A stretch of 64,000 nt of DNA from Anaerolineales bacterium (GTDB lineage Bacteria; Chloroflexota; Anaerolineae; 4572-78; J111): assembly GCA_015075185.1 (NCBI GenBank), contig JABTUW010000001.1:1736001-1800000 (forward strand), in the 5' to 3' direction. The translations under genes were made by a program, and so were the position numbers. Below, in pieces: positions 7,883-17,147 of this stretch. The number at the start of each line of letters is the position of its first letter. The stretch's first letter is position 1. A model generated the notes under the pieces. The model ran no database searches, had not been told where the DNA came from, and saw only the letters and a list, made by a program, of their open reading frames with translations.

Positions 7883-8560
7883 TTGGAGCGACTATTGAAG
7901 GTCCAGTGGCTGGACAAACTGCCTAAAGAAAAGCGAACCATTTATCTGGTTCTGCTGACCATCATTTTTCTAACGATACCCTGCTATTGTTTGGGCTTGG
8001 CGACCTTAACCTCGGCCCCGGCAACTGAAGCAGGACCAACCCCGACCCGCTTGATTCTCACCCTGCCCAGCCCAACCCCCACTGAATCAGGCCCAGCTCC
8101 AACAATTCCCGCTGAAGATAGCTCGCCGACGCCCACGGCAACCCTGGTCGTCGGCTCGCCCACAGCAACCCTGGAACCCACGCCGACCCAGTCCTTCCCT
8201 ACGGTCGTGACCACCGCAACGCCGACCCCCCTGCCCCCAACGGCAACGCCCACCCCAACCGCTACCCTCCTGCCGCCAACGGCGACGCCAACCTCTACCA
8301 CGGTACCTCCAACGGCAACAGGGACGGCAACGTCAAGACCGACTCAGACACCCACCAGCACGCCTACAATAGACGCTACTGCCACGGCTCAGGCCGGAAT
8401 TGACGCCACCGCCACCGCCCAAGCAGCCATAGACGCCACGGCCACGGCCCAGGCCGGAATTGATGCCACCGCCACGGCCCAGGCCGGAATTGACGCCACT
8501 GCCACCGCCCAAGCAGCCATAGACGCCACGGCCACGGCCCAAGCTCAAGCCACCCCCTGA
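7883..8560 (+). CDS. membrane-anchored Pro/Thr-rich protein with 10-residue repeats
   Basis: A 225-residue low-complexity protein. A single hydrophobic segment near residues 19-42 should anchor it. Residues 45-160 are a Pro/Thr-rich linker (PTPT, PTATP) as in wall- or surface-exposed spacers. The C-terminus is six perfect-length copies of xIDATATAQA (residues 162-221), where x is T, G or A. Only a TTG start at 7883 is available, without a clear Shine-Dalgarno, but a strong promoter lies upstream. No enzymatic domain is visible; a structural or spacer role is likely. Two more Pro/Thr-linker proteins follow in the same direction. Confidence 0.65.
   Translation: MERLLKVQWLDKLPKEKRTIYLVLLTIIFLTIPCYCLGLATLTSAPATEAGPTPTRLILTLPSPTPTESGPAPTIPAEDSSPTPTATLVVGSPTATLEPTPTQSFPTVVTTATPTPLPPTATPTPTATLLPPTATPTSTTVPPTATGTATSRPTQTPTSTPTIDATATAQAGIDATATAQAAIDATATAQAGIDATATAQAGIDATATAQAAIDATATAQAQATP
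8366..8545 (+). repeat. six tandem 30-bp coding repeats
   Basis: Six in-frame 30-bp units encode xIDATATAQA. The units alternate between two DNA types (ggaattga... and gccataga...), so blocks of more than one unit appear to have been copied. Copy-number change would keep the frame. Confidence 0.9.
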
Positions 8561-8739
8561 GCCAAATATACCTTTGGAATTCTGATTTTTTTGGGCGCGT
8601 GATTGACTCTAAATTTTAACGGAAGTATACTACTTAGCCGCAGTGAGGCTTGAATAAAAGGATTTTCCAAACAATCAACGTAAACGCTCACTACCTGTCA
8701 TTCCTACTTTTCACTCTTAGTTTCAGAAAGGAAACTCCT

Positions 8740-9720
8740 ATGCAACTCATTCAATTGATTAGTCTATTAATTTGCTTTTCTTTATTCGCCGTAGCCTGTG
8801 CATCTGAACCGCCGCCCACTCCCTATCCGACTTACACTGTCTATCCAACTTATACTCCGTACCCGACCTACACGCCTTTTCCGACCCAGAGTGTGCTTCC
8901 TTCTGACGAAATGGAGAAGTTGGTTTGGCCCAAAGGCCCACGCGATGATGTGATTCCGGTTGAAGACGCCGCTGCTTTTATCGGGCAAAGAATCACAGTT
9001 GAAGGCACAGTAGTACGGACACACAATTCCGGCCGCGCCGTTTTTCTCAACTTCTCGCGGGATGCTAACAGCATGTTTACCGCTGTAATTTTTCCCGACG
9101 ATTGGCCCAAATTTCCAGCCCCGCCGGAAAATCTTTTCTATGGCAAATGGGTCAGGATTGAAGGCGTCGTTGAAGAATACCAGGGGACTCCAGAAATTAT
9201 CATCAAGGATCCCTGGCAAATTGAGGTGGCGCTGACGCTGGGCCAACCTGTCGTCAGCAACTGTGATTGCCAATCGGCCCAAGCGTTGCAGCCGCCGACA
9301 GTCACCCCGACCTTGCCGGTGGTGGAGACGCCTGTCGCCGAGGTCGTACCTGCGGTAGAACCAACACTGACCGTGGCGGCAACTCCGGCTGAACCGGCGC
9401 AAGCAGCACCGGCGACGGCAGCCGGTTCAGCTATCATCACTTGGGCCGATGCCGCCGCTTATGAAGGCCAAACGGTGACGGTAGAAGGTAAAGTGGTAGA
9501 TGCTTACAATTCGGGCAAAGTAGTCCTGCTGAACTTTGACAAAGATTTTCGCTCTACCTTCAAAGTGGCTATTTTTGCCGATGCCTGGTCGCTGTTTCCG
9601 GCCCCGCCGGAAACATACTACCGCGATAAAACAGTACGAGTGACCGGTCAAGTCCAGATGTATCAGAATGCGCCAGAAATTATCGTGGACCGGCCTGAAC
9701 AGATCGAATTTGTGGAGTAA
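8740..9720 (+). CDS. lipoprotein with two OB-fold-like domains
   Basis: A 326-residue predicted lipoprotein. The signal peptide ends in FAVAC with Cys20 as lipidation site. A PTYTxYPT spacer (about 24-48) follows, then two homologous domains at about 70-168 and 232-325, joined by a Pro/Thr/Ala linker. Both domains share GQxxTVEGxVV, an NSGxxVxLNF segment, FPAPPE and a final QxxPEIIxxxPxQIE. That pattern is typical of small OB-fold beta barrels, which bind nucleic acids or saccharides; the ligand here is unknown. The ATG at 8740 has aaagga seven bases upstream, whereas the longer frame from 8650 has no such signal. The tandem copy is an internal duplication. Confidence 0.7.
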   Translation: MQLIQLISLLICFSLFAVACASEPPPTPYPTYTVYPTYTPYPTYTPFPTQSVLPSDEMEKLVWPKGPRDDVIPVEDAAAFIGQRITVEGTVVRTHNSGRAVFLNFSRDANSMFTAVIFPDDWPKFPAPPENLFYGKWVRIEGVVEEYQGTPEIIIKDPWQIEVALTLGQPVVSNCDCQSAQALQPPTVTPTLPVVETPVAEVVPAVEPTLTVAATPAEPAQAAPATAAGSAIITWADAAAYEGQTVTVEGKVVDAYNSGKVVLLNFDKDFRSTFKVAIFADAWSLFPAPPETYYRDKTVRVTGQVQMYQNAPEIIVDRPEQIEFVE

Positions 9721-9725
9721 TATAA

Positions 9726-10712
9726 GTGGTCTCTTTGCCAGCCATTTTGCTTATTTTGGCCGGTCTCAGTATCGGCGCTACAGTTATTGCCGCTCTGATT
9801 GCTTTGCGTTCAGCCCGTGAGGCCCGCAGCGCCATCTTCCCCATTGTGCGCGAAGAAGAGACCATCCGGTCGCAGCGAGCACGCCTGGCTACTTTTTTGT
9901 TAAGCGCTCTGACGGCCCTCTTCCTGGGCGGCTGGCTGGCTACCCTGCGGCTGTTCCCCGCCGGCGAACCGGCTGTGGTGGCCGATGCGGGGCCAGCCCA
10001 ACCGGCCAATCCCCCACTGATCACGTTTGTCACGGAAACGCCGCCGCCTGTTGAGCCGCCGGTTATAGCCCCGACTCCCACCCAGGTTCAGCAGGTTCAA
10101 GTTGTGGCCACTAATACCCCGCTTCCACCGCCAACGCCGCTGCCTGTATCAACACCGGCGCCGGCTGTCGAAGCGGCTGCGGCTCCCGCTACCGTAGCTC
10201 TTGTATCGCCAACGCAGCCGCCAGCGCCAACAGCAGTACCACCTACAGCCACCATCCAGCCAACGGCCACGCCTGCCCCGCCGACAGCCGTACCTACGGA
10301 TACCCCTACTCCGCTGCCGCCCACCGTTACCCCAACCTCGGCGGCTATCGCCGCTCAGGTGCCCACTGCCGCTCCGCGCACCCCGGCCCCGCCCGGCACC
10401 AGAATGGGGCCGATTCAGTTTGCGGCTGATATTACGCCAAATATTGATGCCATCAACCCAACTGACTTTTTCCCCCAGGGGACAGAGTCGGTCTACGCCG
10501 TTTATCCATACAGCGGTATGGTTAATGGCCTGAATTTTGCCGCAGTGTGGTATCAGAATGGCGTTGAGCTGTGGCGCGACGAGCAGGAGTGGCGGTGGGG
10601 CAGTAAAGCCCAGTTTTACAGTTTTCTCAACCCGCCCGGTGAGGGCCTCTACAAGTTAGAACTTTACGTCAACGACTCGGTCGTCGCCACCGGCATCTTT
10701 GAAATTCGCTAA
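9726..10712 (+). CDS. membrane protein with Pro/Thr linker and C-terminal beta domain
   Basis: A 328-residue protein with a GTG start at 9726; ggag lies eight bases upstream at the end of the previous gene, so the two are coupled. Two hydrophobic segments are at about 4-26 and 55-76 with a charged stretch between (RSAREARSAIFPIVREEE). A long Pro/Thr linker (about 105-225) leads to a C-terminal domain of about 100 residues rich in aromatics (VYAVYPYSGM, VWYQNGVELWRDEQEW, GLYKLELYVND). That domain looks like an immunoglobulin-like beta sandwich; I cannot name the family. It probably places a small domain far from the membrane. Confidence 0.6.
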   Translation: MVSLPAILLILAGLSIGATVIAALIALRSAREARSAIFPIVREEETIRSQRARLATFLLSALTALFLGGWLATLRLFPAGEPAVVADAGPAQPANPPLITFVTETPPPVEPPVIAPTPTQVQQVQVVATNTPLPPPTPLPVSTPAPAVEAAAAPATVALVSPTQPPAPTAVPPTATIQPTATPAPPTAVPTDTPTPLPPTVTPTSAAIAAQVPTAAPRTPAPPGTRMGPIQFAADITPNIDAINPTDFFPQGTESVYAVYPYSGMVNGLNFAAVWYQNGVELWRDEQEWRWGSKAQFYSFLNPPGEGLYKLELYVNDSVVATGIFEIR

Positions 10713-10842
10713 ATCTTTTAATCCCAATGATCGCTCAGCCCAACAACGCAAAATTTAAATAGTCGATCAAAGATTAAAATGTACCAAACTTCCAACTTCC
10801 AACCCGCCAAGAATTTCCATTTGAACTACACAGGATACCCTC

Positions 10843-12249
10843 ATGACTCCGCTTATCCGTTTTGGTCTCGCCTGGCTGGCCGGCATTGTCCTGGCGCGCT
10901 GGCTGAATTTGCCCTGGTTCATTCTCGTTTTGGCAGCCCTACCCCCACTGGGCGTGCTATGGCTCTATAGGCAGAATCCACGCGCCCGCATGGGAGCCAT
11001 CATCGCGGTGGGCTTCCTGGGCGGCGCCTTTCGCCTCCTCTTCTTCCAACCCGTTTTTAGCGAAGGCGACCTGGCTTTTTATAACGACTTTCCCACCCCT
11101 GTTACAATCACCGGAGTTGTCGTTGACGAGCCAGACGTGCGCGACACCTACATTAATCTCCGGCTTGAAACCGAATCGCTTCAACTTAAAGGGAGTACTC
11201 AGCCTATGACCGGCCTACTCCTTGTCCGCGCGCCGCGTTACCCAGGGTATTTTTACGGCGACCGGCTGTCAGTCAGCGGCAAATTGGAAACACCCCCGGT
11301 TCTGGAGGACTTCTCTTACAAGGATTACCTGGCCCGCTTTGGCATCTATTCGCTGGTGCGCCGGCCCCGCCTTGAACTCATCGAGAGCAACCAGGGCAAT
11401 CCGTTCTGGGCCGCCATGCTGACCTTCAAAGCCCGCGCCGCCCAAACCATCAATCGCATCCTGGCCGAACCCTATGCCTCTCTGCTCAACGGCATCCTCC
11501 TGGGCATCGAAACCGGCATCCCCAAGGGCTTGTACGAAGCTTTCAATTTGACCGGCACCTCTCATATTATCGTCATTTCGGGCAGTAACATTTCACTGAT
11601 TGCCGGGATTTTTTTACTCTTGGGGCAAAAAATTCTCGGCAAAAGGTACACTCCGCCGCTGGCAATGGCCGGCATTATCGTCTACACCTTCCTGGTCGGC
11701 GCAGACGCGGCAGTCAGCCGGGCGGCGGTGATGGGCCTTGTTTGGGTGCTGGCCATCTGGGTAGGGCGGCCGGGCCTGGCCCTCAACTCGCTCATTTTCT
11801 CCGGCTTTGTGCTGACCCTGCTCAATCCGCTCATTCTCTGGGATGTCGGTTTTCAACTCAGCTTTGTCGCCACCCTGGGTCTGATCCTGCTGGTACCGCC
11901 TCTGGAGCGCGGTATCTTTGGCCTGCTGCAACGCCTGCTCAATACCGAACAGGTCGGCCTGGCCATGGCCCTGCTCAGCGAACTCATCATCGTCACCCTG
12001 GCTGCGCAGATTATCACCGGGCCGCTCATCGTCTACCATTTTGGCCGGCTGTCCCTTGTCTCGCTGCTGACCAATCTACTCATCCTGCCCGTCCAGCCAC
12101 CGATTATGATTGTCGGCGGCCTGGCGACCCTGGCCGGAATGATCTGGCTGCCGCTGGGAGTGGCGCTCGGCTGGCTGGTTTGGCTGCCCCTGGCCTGGTC
12201 GGTCTGGATGGTCGAATTGACCGGCAGCCTGCCCTACGCCCTCGCTTGA
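10843..12249 (+). pseudogene. comEC: ComEC/Rec2, N-terminal part (frameshifted gene)
   Basis: N-terminal 468 residues of ComEC, the inner-membrane channel that takes up single-stranded DNA in natural transformation. An N-terminal membrane region is followed by an OB-like soluble segment (about 80-165) and a polytopic competence domain with the family hallmark GTSHIIVISGSN near 240. The ATG at 10843 has agga seven bases upstream. The frame ends in YALA-TGA at 12249, but the sequence continues in the +1 frame as DLGTFPLWLLILMYAALG, the expected continuation of the membrane domain. The gene is therefore split by a single-base shift, and either real, programmed or a sequencing error. The C-terminal part follows. 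Confidence 0.85.
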
Positions 12250-12280
12250 CCTGGGCACATTTCCGCTGTGGCTGCTGATC

Positions 12281-13228
12281 TTGATGTACGCCGCCCTCGG
12301 TGCGGGTATCTGGTCGGCCAACCGTCCGCGAGCGGAAAAAGAAGTGCAGCCCCGTTTTCATCTCCCCGAAATCGGCTCGGCCACCACGCGGCTGTGGGTC
12401 GGCGGGGCCTCAGTTGGGGCGCTGCTCGTCTGGCTGGCCGTGCTCTCCCTGCCCGATGGCCGCCTGCACGTGGCGGTGTTAGATGTCGGCCAGGGCGATG
12501 CTATTCTCATCACCACCCCCGAAGGCCGGCAAATCCTCATTGATGGCGGTCCCACTGCCAGCGACTTAACCTGGCGGCTGGGCCAACAGATGCCCTTTTG
12601 GGATCACTCGCTGGATGTGGTCATCAATACCCACCCTGATGCCGACCACCTGGCCGGCCTGCCGCCCCTGTTAGACCGCTACCAGGTGGAGCAATTCCTC
12701 ATTCCTGATGTCGGCAGCGACAGCGCCCTGTATCGTGAGTGGGAAACCCAACTGGCCGAAACTCAGCTCACGCCGACCATCGGCCTGGCCGGGATGGAAC
12801 TCACCCTGGGCCGCGGCATCACCGCCACCCTGTTGAACCCCGGTCCGGCCGCTGCCCGTGAAGATGATCCCAATAATCACTCGGTGGTCATGCGGCTGCA
12901 AATGGGCCGGATCAGCTTCTTACTGCCTGGAGACATCGAAGAACCTGTCGAGCGTAATCTGGTCTGGCAGCAGGCTCCGCTGGCCGCCACTGTCCTCAAA
13001 AGCGCCCATCACGGCAGCAAAACCTCCTCCAGCGAAGCCTTTCTGGACGCGGTCAATCCGCAGGTGGTGGTCATCTCGGTGGGGAAGGACAATGATTTCG
13101 GGCATCCCTCGCCGGAGGTGATGGAGCGTTACGCCGAGCACGGCCTGACCGTGTTCCGCACCGACGAGCAGGGCACGGTTGAGTTCAGCACCGATGGAGA
13201 GCAATTGTGGGTGGAAACCGGGCGGTGA
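12281..13228 (+). pseudogene. comEC: ComEC/Rec2, C-terminal metallo-beta-lactamase part
   Basis: C-terminal part of ComEC. The first possible start is a TTG at 12281, although the frame is meaningful from about 12248 (DLGTFPL). One more membrane segment comes first (about 35-55), then the metallo-beta-lactamase-like domain common in ComEC: LDVGQGDAILI, the metal motif NTHPDADHLAGL, PGDIE and SAHHGSKTSSSEAFL. Together with the upstream part the product would be about 795 residues, normal for full-length ComEC. As a separate gene it has no Shine-Dalgarno and would lack the channel. See the finding on the UGA-C shift site. Confidence 0.8.
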
Positions 13229-13249
13229 AGTCTTAATTTTTTAATCCGT

Positions 13250-13277
13250 TTGCGTTACTTTTAGAATAGAGTAAAAT
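13250..13277 (+). promoter_or_regulatory. candidate sigma70 promoter for selD
   Basis: TTGCGT (13250-13255), 16-base spacer, TAAAAT (13272-13277). About 100 bases of word-repeat leader would follow before selD. Confidence 0.4.
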
Positions 13278-13280
13278 GGA

Positions 13281-13378
13281 TGAGAGAACTGTCAATGGTC
13301 AATAATCAACGACCAAGGGTCAATGTTTTACCAGTCATTGGCAATTAACAATTGACAATTCACTATTAACTATTAGAA
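13281..13378. repeat. intergenic word repeat (attgacaatt/gtcaatggtcaa)
   Basis: About 100 bases made of degenerate copies of gtcaatggtcaataatcaac on the left and ggcaattaacaattgacaat on the right, able to fold on each other. Same word family as at 2852-2903. It occupies the leader of selD. Confidence 0.65.
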
Positions 13379-13386
13379 CGGGGGTG

Positions 13387-14445
13387 ATGGCTTTGACCGG
13401 CGAGAAAATTAAATTGACCGCCCTGGCCAAATGCGCGGGCTGAGCCAGCAAAATGGCCCCCGAGGCTTTGACGCAGGTTCTGCGTCCTTTACACAACCTA
13501 TTTAACGGTAACAGCCCAACTAATCTGTTGGTGGGTCTGGGCATGGCCGACGATGCGGCGGTCTACAAGCTGAACGAGCAGCAGGCCATCATCAACACCA
13601 TAGATTTCTTCACGCCGGTGGTGGATGATCCCTACGATTACGGCGCGATTGCCGCGGCTAACTCCATGAGCGACGTGTACGCCATGGGTGGGGAAGTCAC
13701 CTTTGCCCTGAACGTCGGCGCGTTTCCGGATAACATGGACCCGGCAATCATTACCGAAATCCTGCGCGGCGGGGCCGAAAAGGTCATTGAGGCCGGGGCA
13801 GTCATCGCCGGTGGGCACACCGTTACCGACGACGAGCCGAAATATGGCCTGGCCGTGACCGGCCTGGTCCACCCGGAGCATATCTTCACCAAAGGTGGAG
13901 CCAAACCGGGCGATGCGTTGGTGTTAACCAAGCCGCTCGGCACGGGCACTATCAGCACGGCCCTCAAGCGCGGCCTGGCCGCCCCGGCCCACGTCGCGGA
14001 GATGGTCGCCTCCATGAAGCGGCTTAACCGGGCGGCGGCACAAGCCGGGCAGGCCGTGGGCGGGATCAAAGCGGTGACGGACATTACCGGCTTCGGCCTG
14101 CTGGGTCACGGTATAGAGATGGCCCAGGCGTCAAACAGCAAGCTTTTGCTCCAGTTGAACCAGATTCCTCTGCTTGACGGCGCAGCAGAGTATGCCGCCC
14201 AGTTCATTTTTCCGGGGGGCGCGTCGAATAACAAGATATTTTTTGAAAAAGATGTTACTTTTGCCCCCGCCATCCCCGACGACCGCCAGTGGTTGCTGTG
14301 GGATCCCCAGACATCCGGGGGCCTGCTGATGGCCATCCCGGCCGAACGATTGGCCGATTTTCAAAGTATCTGCGCCGAGCGGAACCAACCGGTCTGGGTG
14401 GTCGGACAGGTTATCGCCGGCAGCGGCATCGAGGTTGTACCCTAA
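13387..14445 (+). CDS. selD: selenide, water dikinase, selenoprotein (Sec19)
   Basis: Makes selenophosphate from selenide and ATP, the Se donor for selenocysteine and selenouridine. The obvious open frame begins at 13453, but the in-frame region upstream from the ATG at 13387 reads MALTGEKIKLTALAKCAG, then TGA (13441-13443), then ASKMAPE. This is the conserved SelD active-site context GC(U/C)ASK, where the UGA position is Cys or Sec in the family. The full product is 352 residues with Sec19 at the catalytic position and Lys22 just after it. Later motifs are GMADDAAVY, IDFFTPVVDDPYDYG and AGGHTVTDDEPKYG. The gene is directly followed (zero gap) by the HtrA-like gene. Selenocysteine incorporation genes are not in the window. 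Confidence 0.92.
13449..13470 (+). promoter_or_regulatory. candidate bacterial SECIS hairpin
   Basis: Just after the UGA, caaa pairs with tttg and gcc with ggc around the loop cccga, with an atg bulge on one side. Position and loop size suit a SelB-binding element, although the stem is short. Inference from position and pairing. Confidence 0.45.
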
Positions 14446-15558
14446 ATGACAGAGCCTTCTACCCCCAGCAGCACCCGACCACCACGCCCCAATGATAGCG
14501 ATGCCCATGTTGTCAACCCCATCAATATTGCCCGCGCCCGCCATGCCAGCGCCCATAACCAGCCAGCCATTGATAGGACCCGCCAAATCTCCACGGTAAC
14601 GAGGAGCCAGGCCAGTCCGACAAAGTCCGGTTTTCTACCTTTGATTGGCGGGCTGCATTGGGGTGGGTCATCCAGCGGCTGCTTGTTGCTATCTATGCTG
14701 GGGGTAGTTTTTGTCCTGGGCGGCATTCTGGGGGGAATGATGGGCGGCGGACTGATTCTGTGGGCCAACGACTCGGAGGTGGCTTTCTGGCGCAGCACAT
14801 CCACCCCGACCCCTTTACCCACGCCAACGCCTATGCCCGTAGCGACCTCAACCCCCACCCCCACACCTGAGCCGGTCGCCACAGCCTCAACGGAGGATCT
14901 TATTGCCCAAATTATTCCCTCGGTGGTGACGGTCATCAACCAGCAACCGCAAACTTTTTCGGCCAACCCCGCCGACGCCCGCGTTGTCGGCTCCGGGGTG
15001 ATTGTTGACAGCCGGGGTTTTATTGCTACCAACCATCACGTCATCGAAAATGCCGGGTTATTGAACGTCGTTCTGGCTAATGGCCAAATGGTCGAGGCGC
15101 AACTGATCACGTCTGATCCAACCCAGGATTTAGCTGTTTTAAAAGTCGGTGTGACCGATCTGCCGGCGATTATTTGGGGTGACTCGGCGGCAGTCCGTCC
15201 GGGACAGGGTGTGTACGCTATTGGCAGCCCCCTGGGTGACTTTCCCAGTTCAGTCAGCTTTGGCATTATCAGCGGCTTAAATCGGGCGCTGGAAATCAAC
15301 CAGCATGTCATTGACGGCCTGATTCAAACCGATGCCGCCATCAATCGGGGCAGTTCCGGCGGCCCGCTGGTGAATAATAAGGGCGAAGTGATTGGGATCA
15401 ACACTTTCATCATCCGCGAGAGTGAGGATCGCGGCGTGGCCGAGGGCATTGCTTTTGCTATCCCGGCGGCGGCGGCCCAAAACCTGCTCAATCCCTGGAT
15501 TGCTGCGGCCAGCGGCGAAACTGTCCCCATCCCGGTCTCCGGCCCATCAGGGAATTAA
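14446..15558 (+). CDS. membrane-anchored HtrA-like serine protease without PDZ
   Basis: A 370-residue trypsin-like protease of the HtrA/DegP type. A 60-residue polar N-terminus, one membrane segment (about 78-106) and a Pro/Thr linker (118-146) precede the protease domain. The triad is His198 in TNHHVI, Asp228 in PTQDLAVLKV and Ser304 in RGSSGGPLVN. The protein ends soon after the protease domain, so the usual PDZ domain is missing and substrate selection must differ from DegP. The ATG directly abuts the selD stop codon, implying co-translation. The linker type matches the other envelope proteins of the window. Confidence 0.9.
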   Translation: MTEPSTPSSTRPPRPNDSDAHVVNPINIARARHASAHNQPAIDRTRQISTVTRSQASPTKSGFLPLIGGLHWGGSSSGCLLLSMLGVVFVLGGILGGMMGGGLILWANDSEVAFWRSTSTPTPLPTPTPMPVATSTPTPTPEPVATASTEDLIAQIIPSVVTVINQQPQTFSANPADARVVGSGVIVDSRGFIATNHHVIENAGLLNVVLANGQMVEAQLITSDPTQDLAVLKVGVTDLPAIIWGDSAAVRPGQGVYAIGSPLGDFPSSVSFGIISGLNRALEINQHVIDGLIQTDAAINRGSSGGPLVNNKGEVIGINTFIIRESEDRGVAEGIAFAIPAAAAQNLLNPWIAAASGETVPIPVSGPSGN

Positions 15559-15577
15559 TCCTAACTGCGAGGCATAA

Positions 15578-16204
15578 ATGAGAAATGTATACGAGTCCTC
15601 TCATCCTCTGGTAAAGCATAAACTGACCATCTTACGCGATAGAGAAACCAAACCCAAAAAATTCCGCGAATTGATCCGCGAGATTGCGATCCTGCTGGCC
15701 TACGAAGCTACTCGTGATTTAGCCCTCGCGCCGACCACCGTAGAAACACCGATGGGCAAGGCGCCGGGGGCTTTTTTACAAGAGCAGATTGGCCTGGTGC
15801 CGGTCTTGCGGGCGGGACTGGGAATGGTTGAGGGCGTGTGGGAGATGATGCCGGGCAGCGAAGTGTGGCACATCGGCCTGTTTCGAGACGAACGCACCTT
15901 AAAGCCGGTCCAATACTACAATAAACTGCCTGTCTCGCCCACGGTGCAAGTTTGCATTGTGCTCGACCCTATGCTGGCAACAGGCGGGTCAGCCTCGGCT
16001 ACGGTTGATATTTTGAAAAAGTGGGGGGCGCAGCGGATCAAATACATGGGCATCATTGCCGCACCGGAAGGCATCAAAACCCTGCACGACGCTCACCCGG
16101 ATGTAGATATTCATATCGCCGCCGTAGATGAACGGCTCAACGAGATTGGCTACATTGTGCCCGGCCTGGGTGACGCCGGCGACCGCCAATTTGGGACGGG
16201 TTGA
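15578..16204 (+). CDS. upp: uracil phosphoribosyltransferase
   Basis: Salvage enzyme that joins uracil and PRPP to give UMP, in the cytoplasm. It is 208 residues, the usual length. The PRPP-binding loop is [11 protein letters not shown] and the uracil-binding end is [26 protein letters not shown] is also typical. It begins 19 bases after the protease gene, with gagg upstream. A DMT-type transporter gene follows with a one-base gap, so the two could be linked in nucleobase or metabolite handling, but this is only context. Confidence 0.96.
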   Translation: MRNVYESSHPLVKHKLTILRDRETKPKKFRELIREIAILLAYEATRDLALAPTTVETPMGKAPGAFLQEQIGLVPVLRAGLGMVEGVWEMMPGSEVWHIGLFRDERTLKPVQYYNKLPVSPTVQVCIVLDPMLATGGSASATVDILKKWGAQRIKYMGIIAAPEGIKTLHDAHPDVDIHIAAVDERLNEIGYIVPGLGDAGDRQFGTG

Positions 16205-16205
16205 T

Positions 16206-17129
16206 TTGGTAGACGCTGCCCCCCGAAAAAATTTCACCTGGGCCGATGGGCTGCTCCTGTTGACCATCCTCTTTTGGAGCATCAATTTTTCCCTGGTTAA
16301 GTTCGCTTTAGCTGAATTACCGCCGCTGGCATTCAATGGCCTGCGCATGGCGCTGGCGGCCGGGCTGATGCTCGCCCTAGTTCCCACCATGGGCTATTCC
16401 CTTAAATTCCAGCGCCACCATCTTGGCCGCCTGGTTATTTTGGGACTATTGGGCAATACCTCGTACCAACTCTGCTTCATTTTTGGCATTGCTCGCACCA
16501 GCGCCGATAACGCAGCCTTGATTCTAGCGACCGTTCCGGCCTGGGTGGCTCTGATTGGCACTCTGACCGGCACCGAAAAGGTTACGCTAGGCGGCTGGCT
16601 GGGCGTGGCCCTCTCTCTGGCCGGGATTAGCTTGATCATTTGGGGAGGCAGCCACCAAACTCAGCTTCACTTCGGCGGGACAACCTGGGCCGGCGATGCG
16701 CTTATCTTAGGTGCAACGCTATGCTGGTCGCTCTATACGCTGATCAGCCGGCGCATGCTGAATAGTTACCCGTCTATCACCGTGACCAGCTTTACCACCG
16801 CCATTGGAGTTATACCCTTAATCCTTCTGTCCATCCCGCCGCTGGCTCACCTGGAGTGGAGAACTATCTCGCTGACAGCCTGGAGTTCGCTCATCTTTTC
16901 AGGCGTTTTTAGCATTGCCCTGGCCTATTTCTTTTGGAATTACGGCGTGTCCCGGCTGGGCAGTACCCGCACCTCGCTTTACTCTAACCTGACGCCGCCC
17001 TTGGCGCTGCTGACGGCCTGGCTGCTGCTGGGCGAAACCCTGACCTTGCTTCAAATAGTGGGCGGCCTGTTAGCTCTCGGCGGGGTTGCCCTGGCCCGGC
17101 GCTACACTTATGATGTAACAAAATCATAA
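16206..17129 (+). CDS. EamA/DMT-family transporter
   Basis: A 307-residue inner-membrane permease of the drug/metabolite transporter superfamily with about ten hydrophobic segments in two EamA repeats; each repeat begins with a pattern like LLLLTILFWSINFSLVKFAL and LILGATLCWSLYTLISRR. Members export amino acids, nucleobases or other metabolites. A longer frame runs back to 16128 inside upp; the TTG at 16206, one base after the upp stop and preceded by gggacggg, is the likely start. Substrate unknown. Confidence 0.85.
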   Translation: MVDAAPRKNFTWADGLLLLTILFWSINFSLVKFALAELPPLAFNGLRMALAAGLMLALVPTMGYSLKFQRHHLGRLVILGLLGNTSYQLCFIFGIARTSADNAALILATVPAWVALIGTLTGTEKVTLGGWLGVALSLAGISLIIWGGSHQTQLHFGGTTWAGDALILGATLCWSLYTLISRRMLNSYPSITVTSFTTAIGVIPLILLSIPPLAHLEWRTISLTAWSSLIFSGVFSIALAYFFWNYGVSRLGSTRTSLYSNLTPPLALLTAWLLLGETLTLLQIVGGLLALGGVALARRYTYDVTKS

Positions 17130-17147
17130 CCGCCAGGAGTCATCCCC

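Noticed and set aside
8366..8545. Regular 30-bp repeats as a possible CRISPR array
   Set aside because: The repeats are directly adjacent without spacers and are read in frame as xIDATATAQA.
13453..14445. SelD starting at the ATG after the UGA
   Set aside because: This would remove the catalytic residue and Lys22; the upstream frame matches the family.
16128..16205. Longer N-terminus for the DMT transporter
   Set aside because: It overlaps the conserved end of upp; a TTG just after the upp stop fits better.
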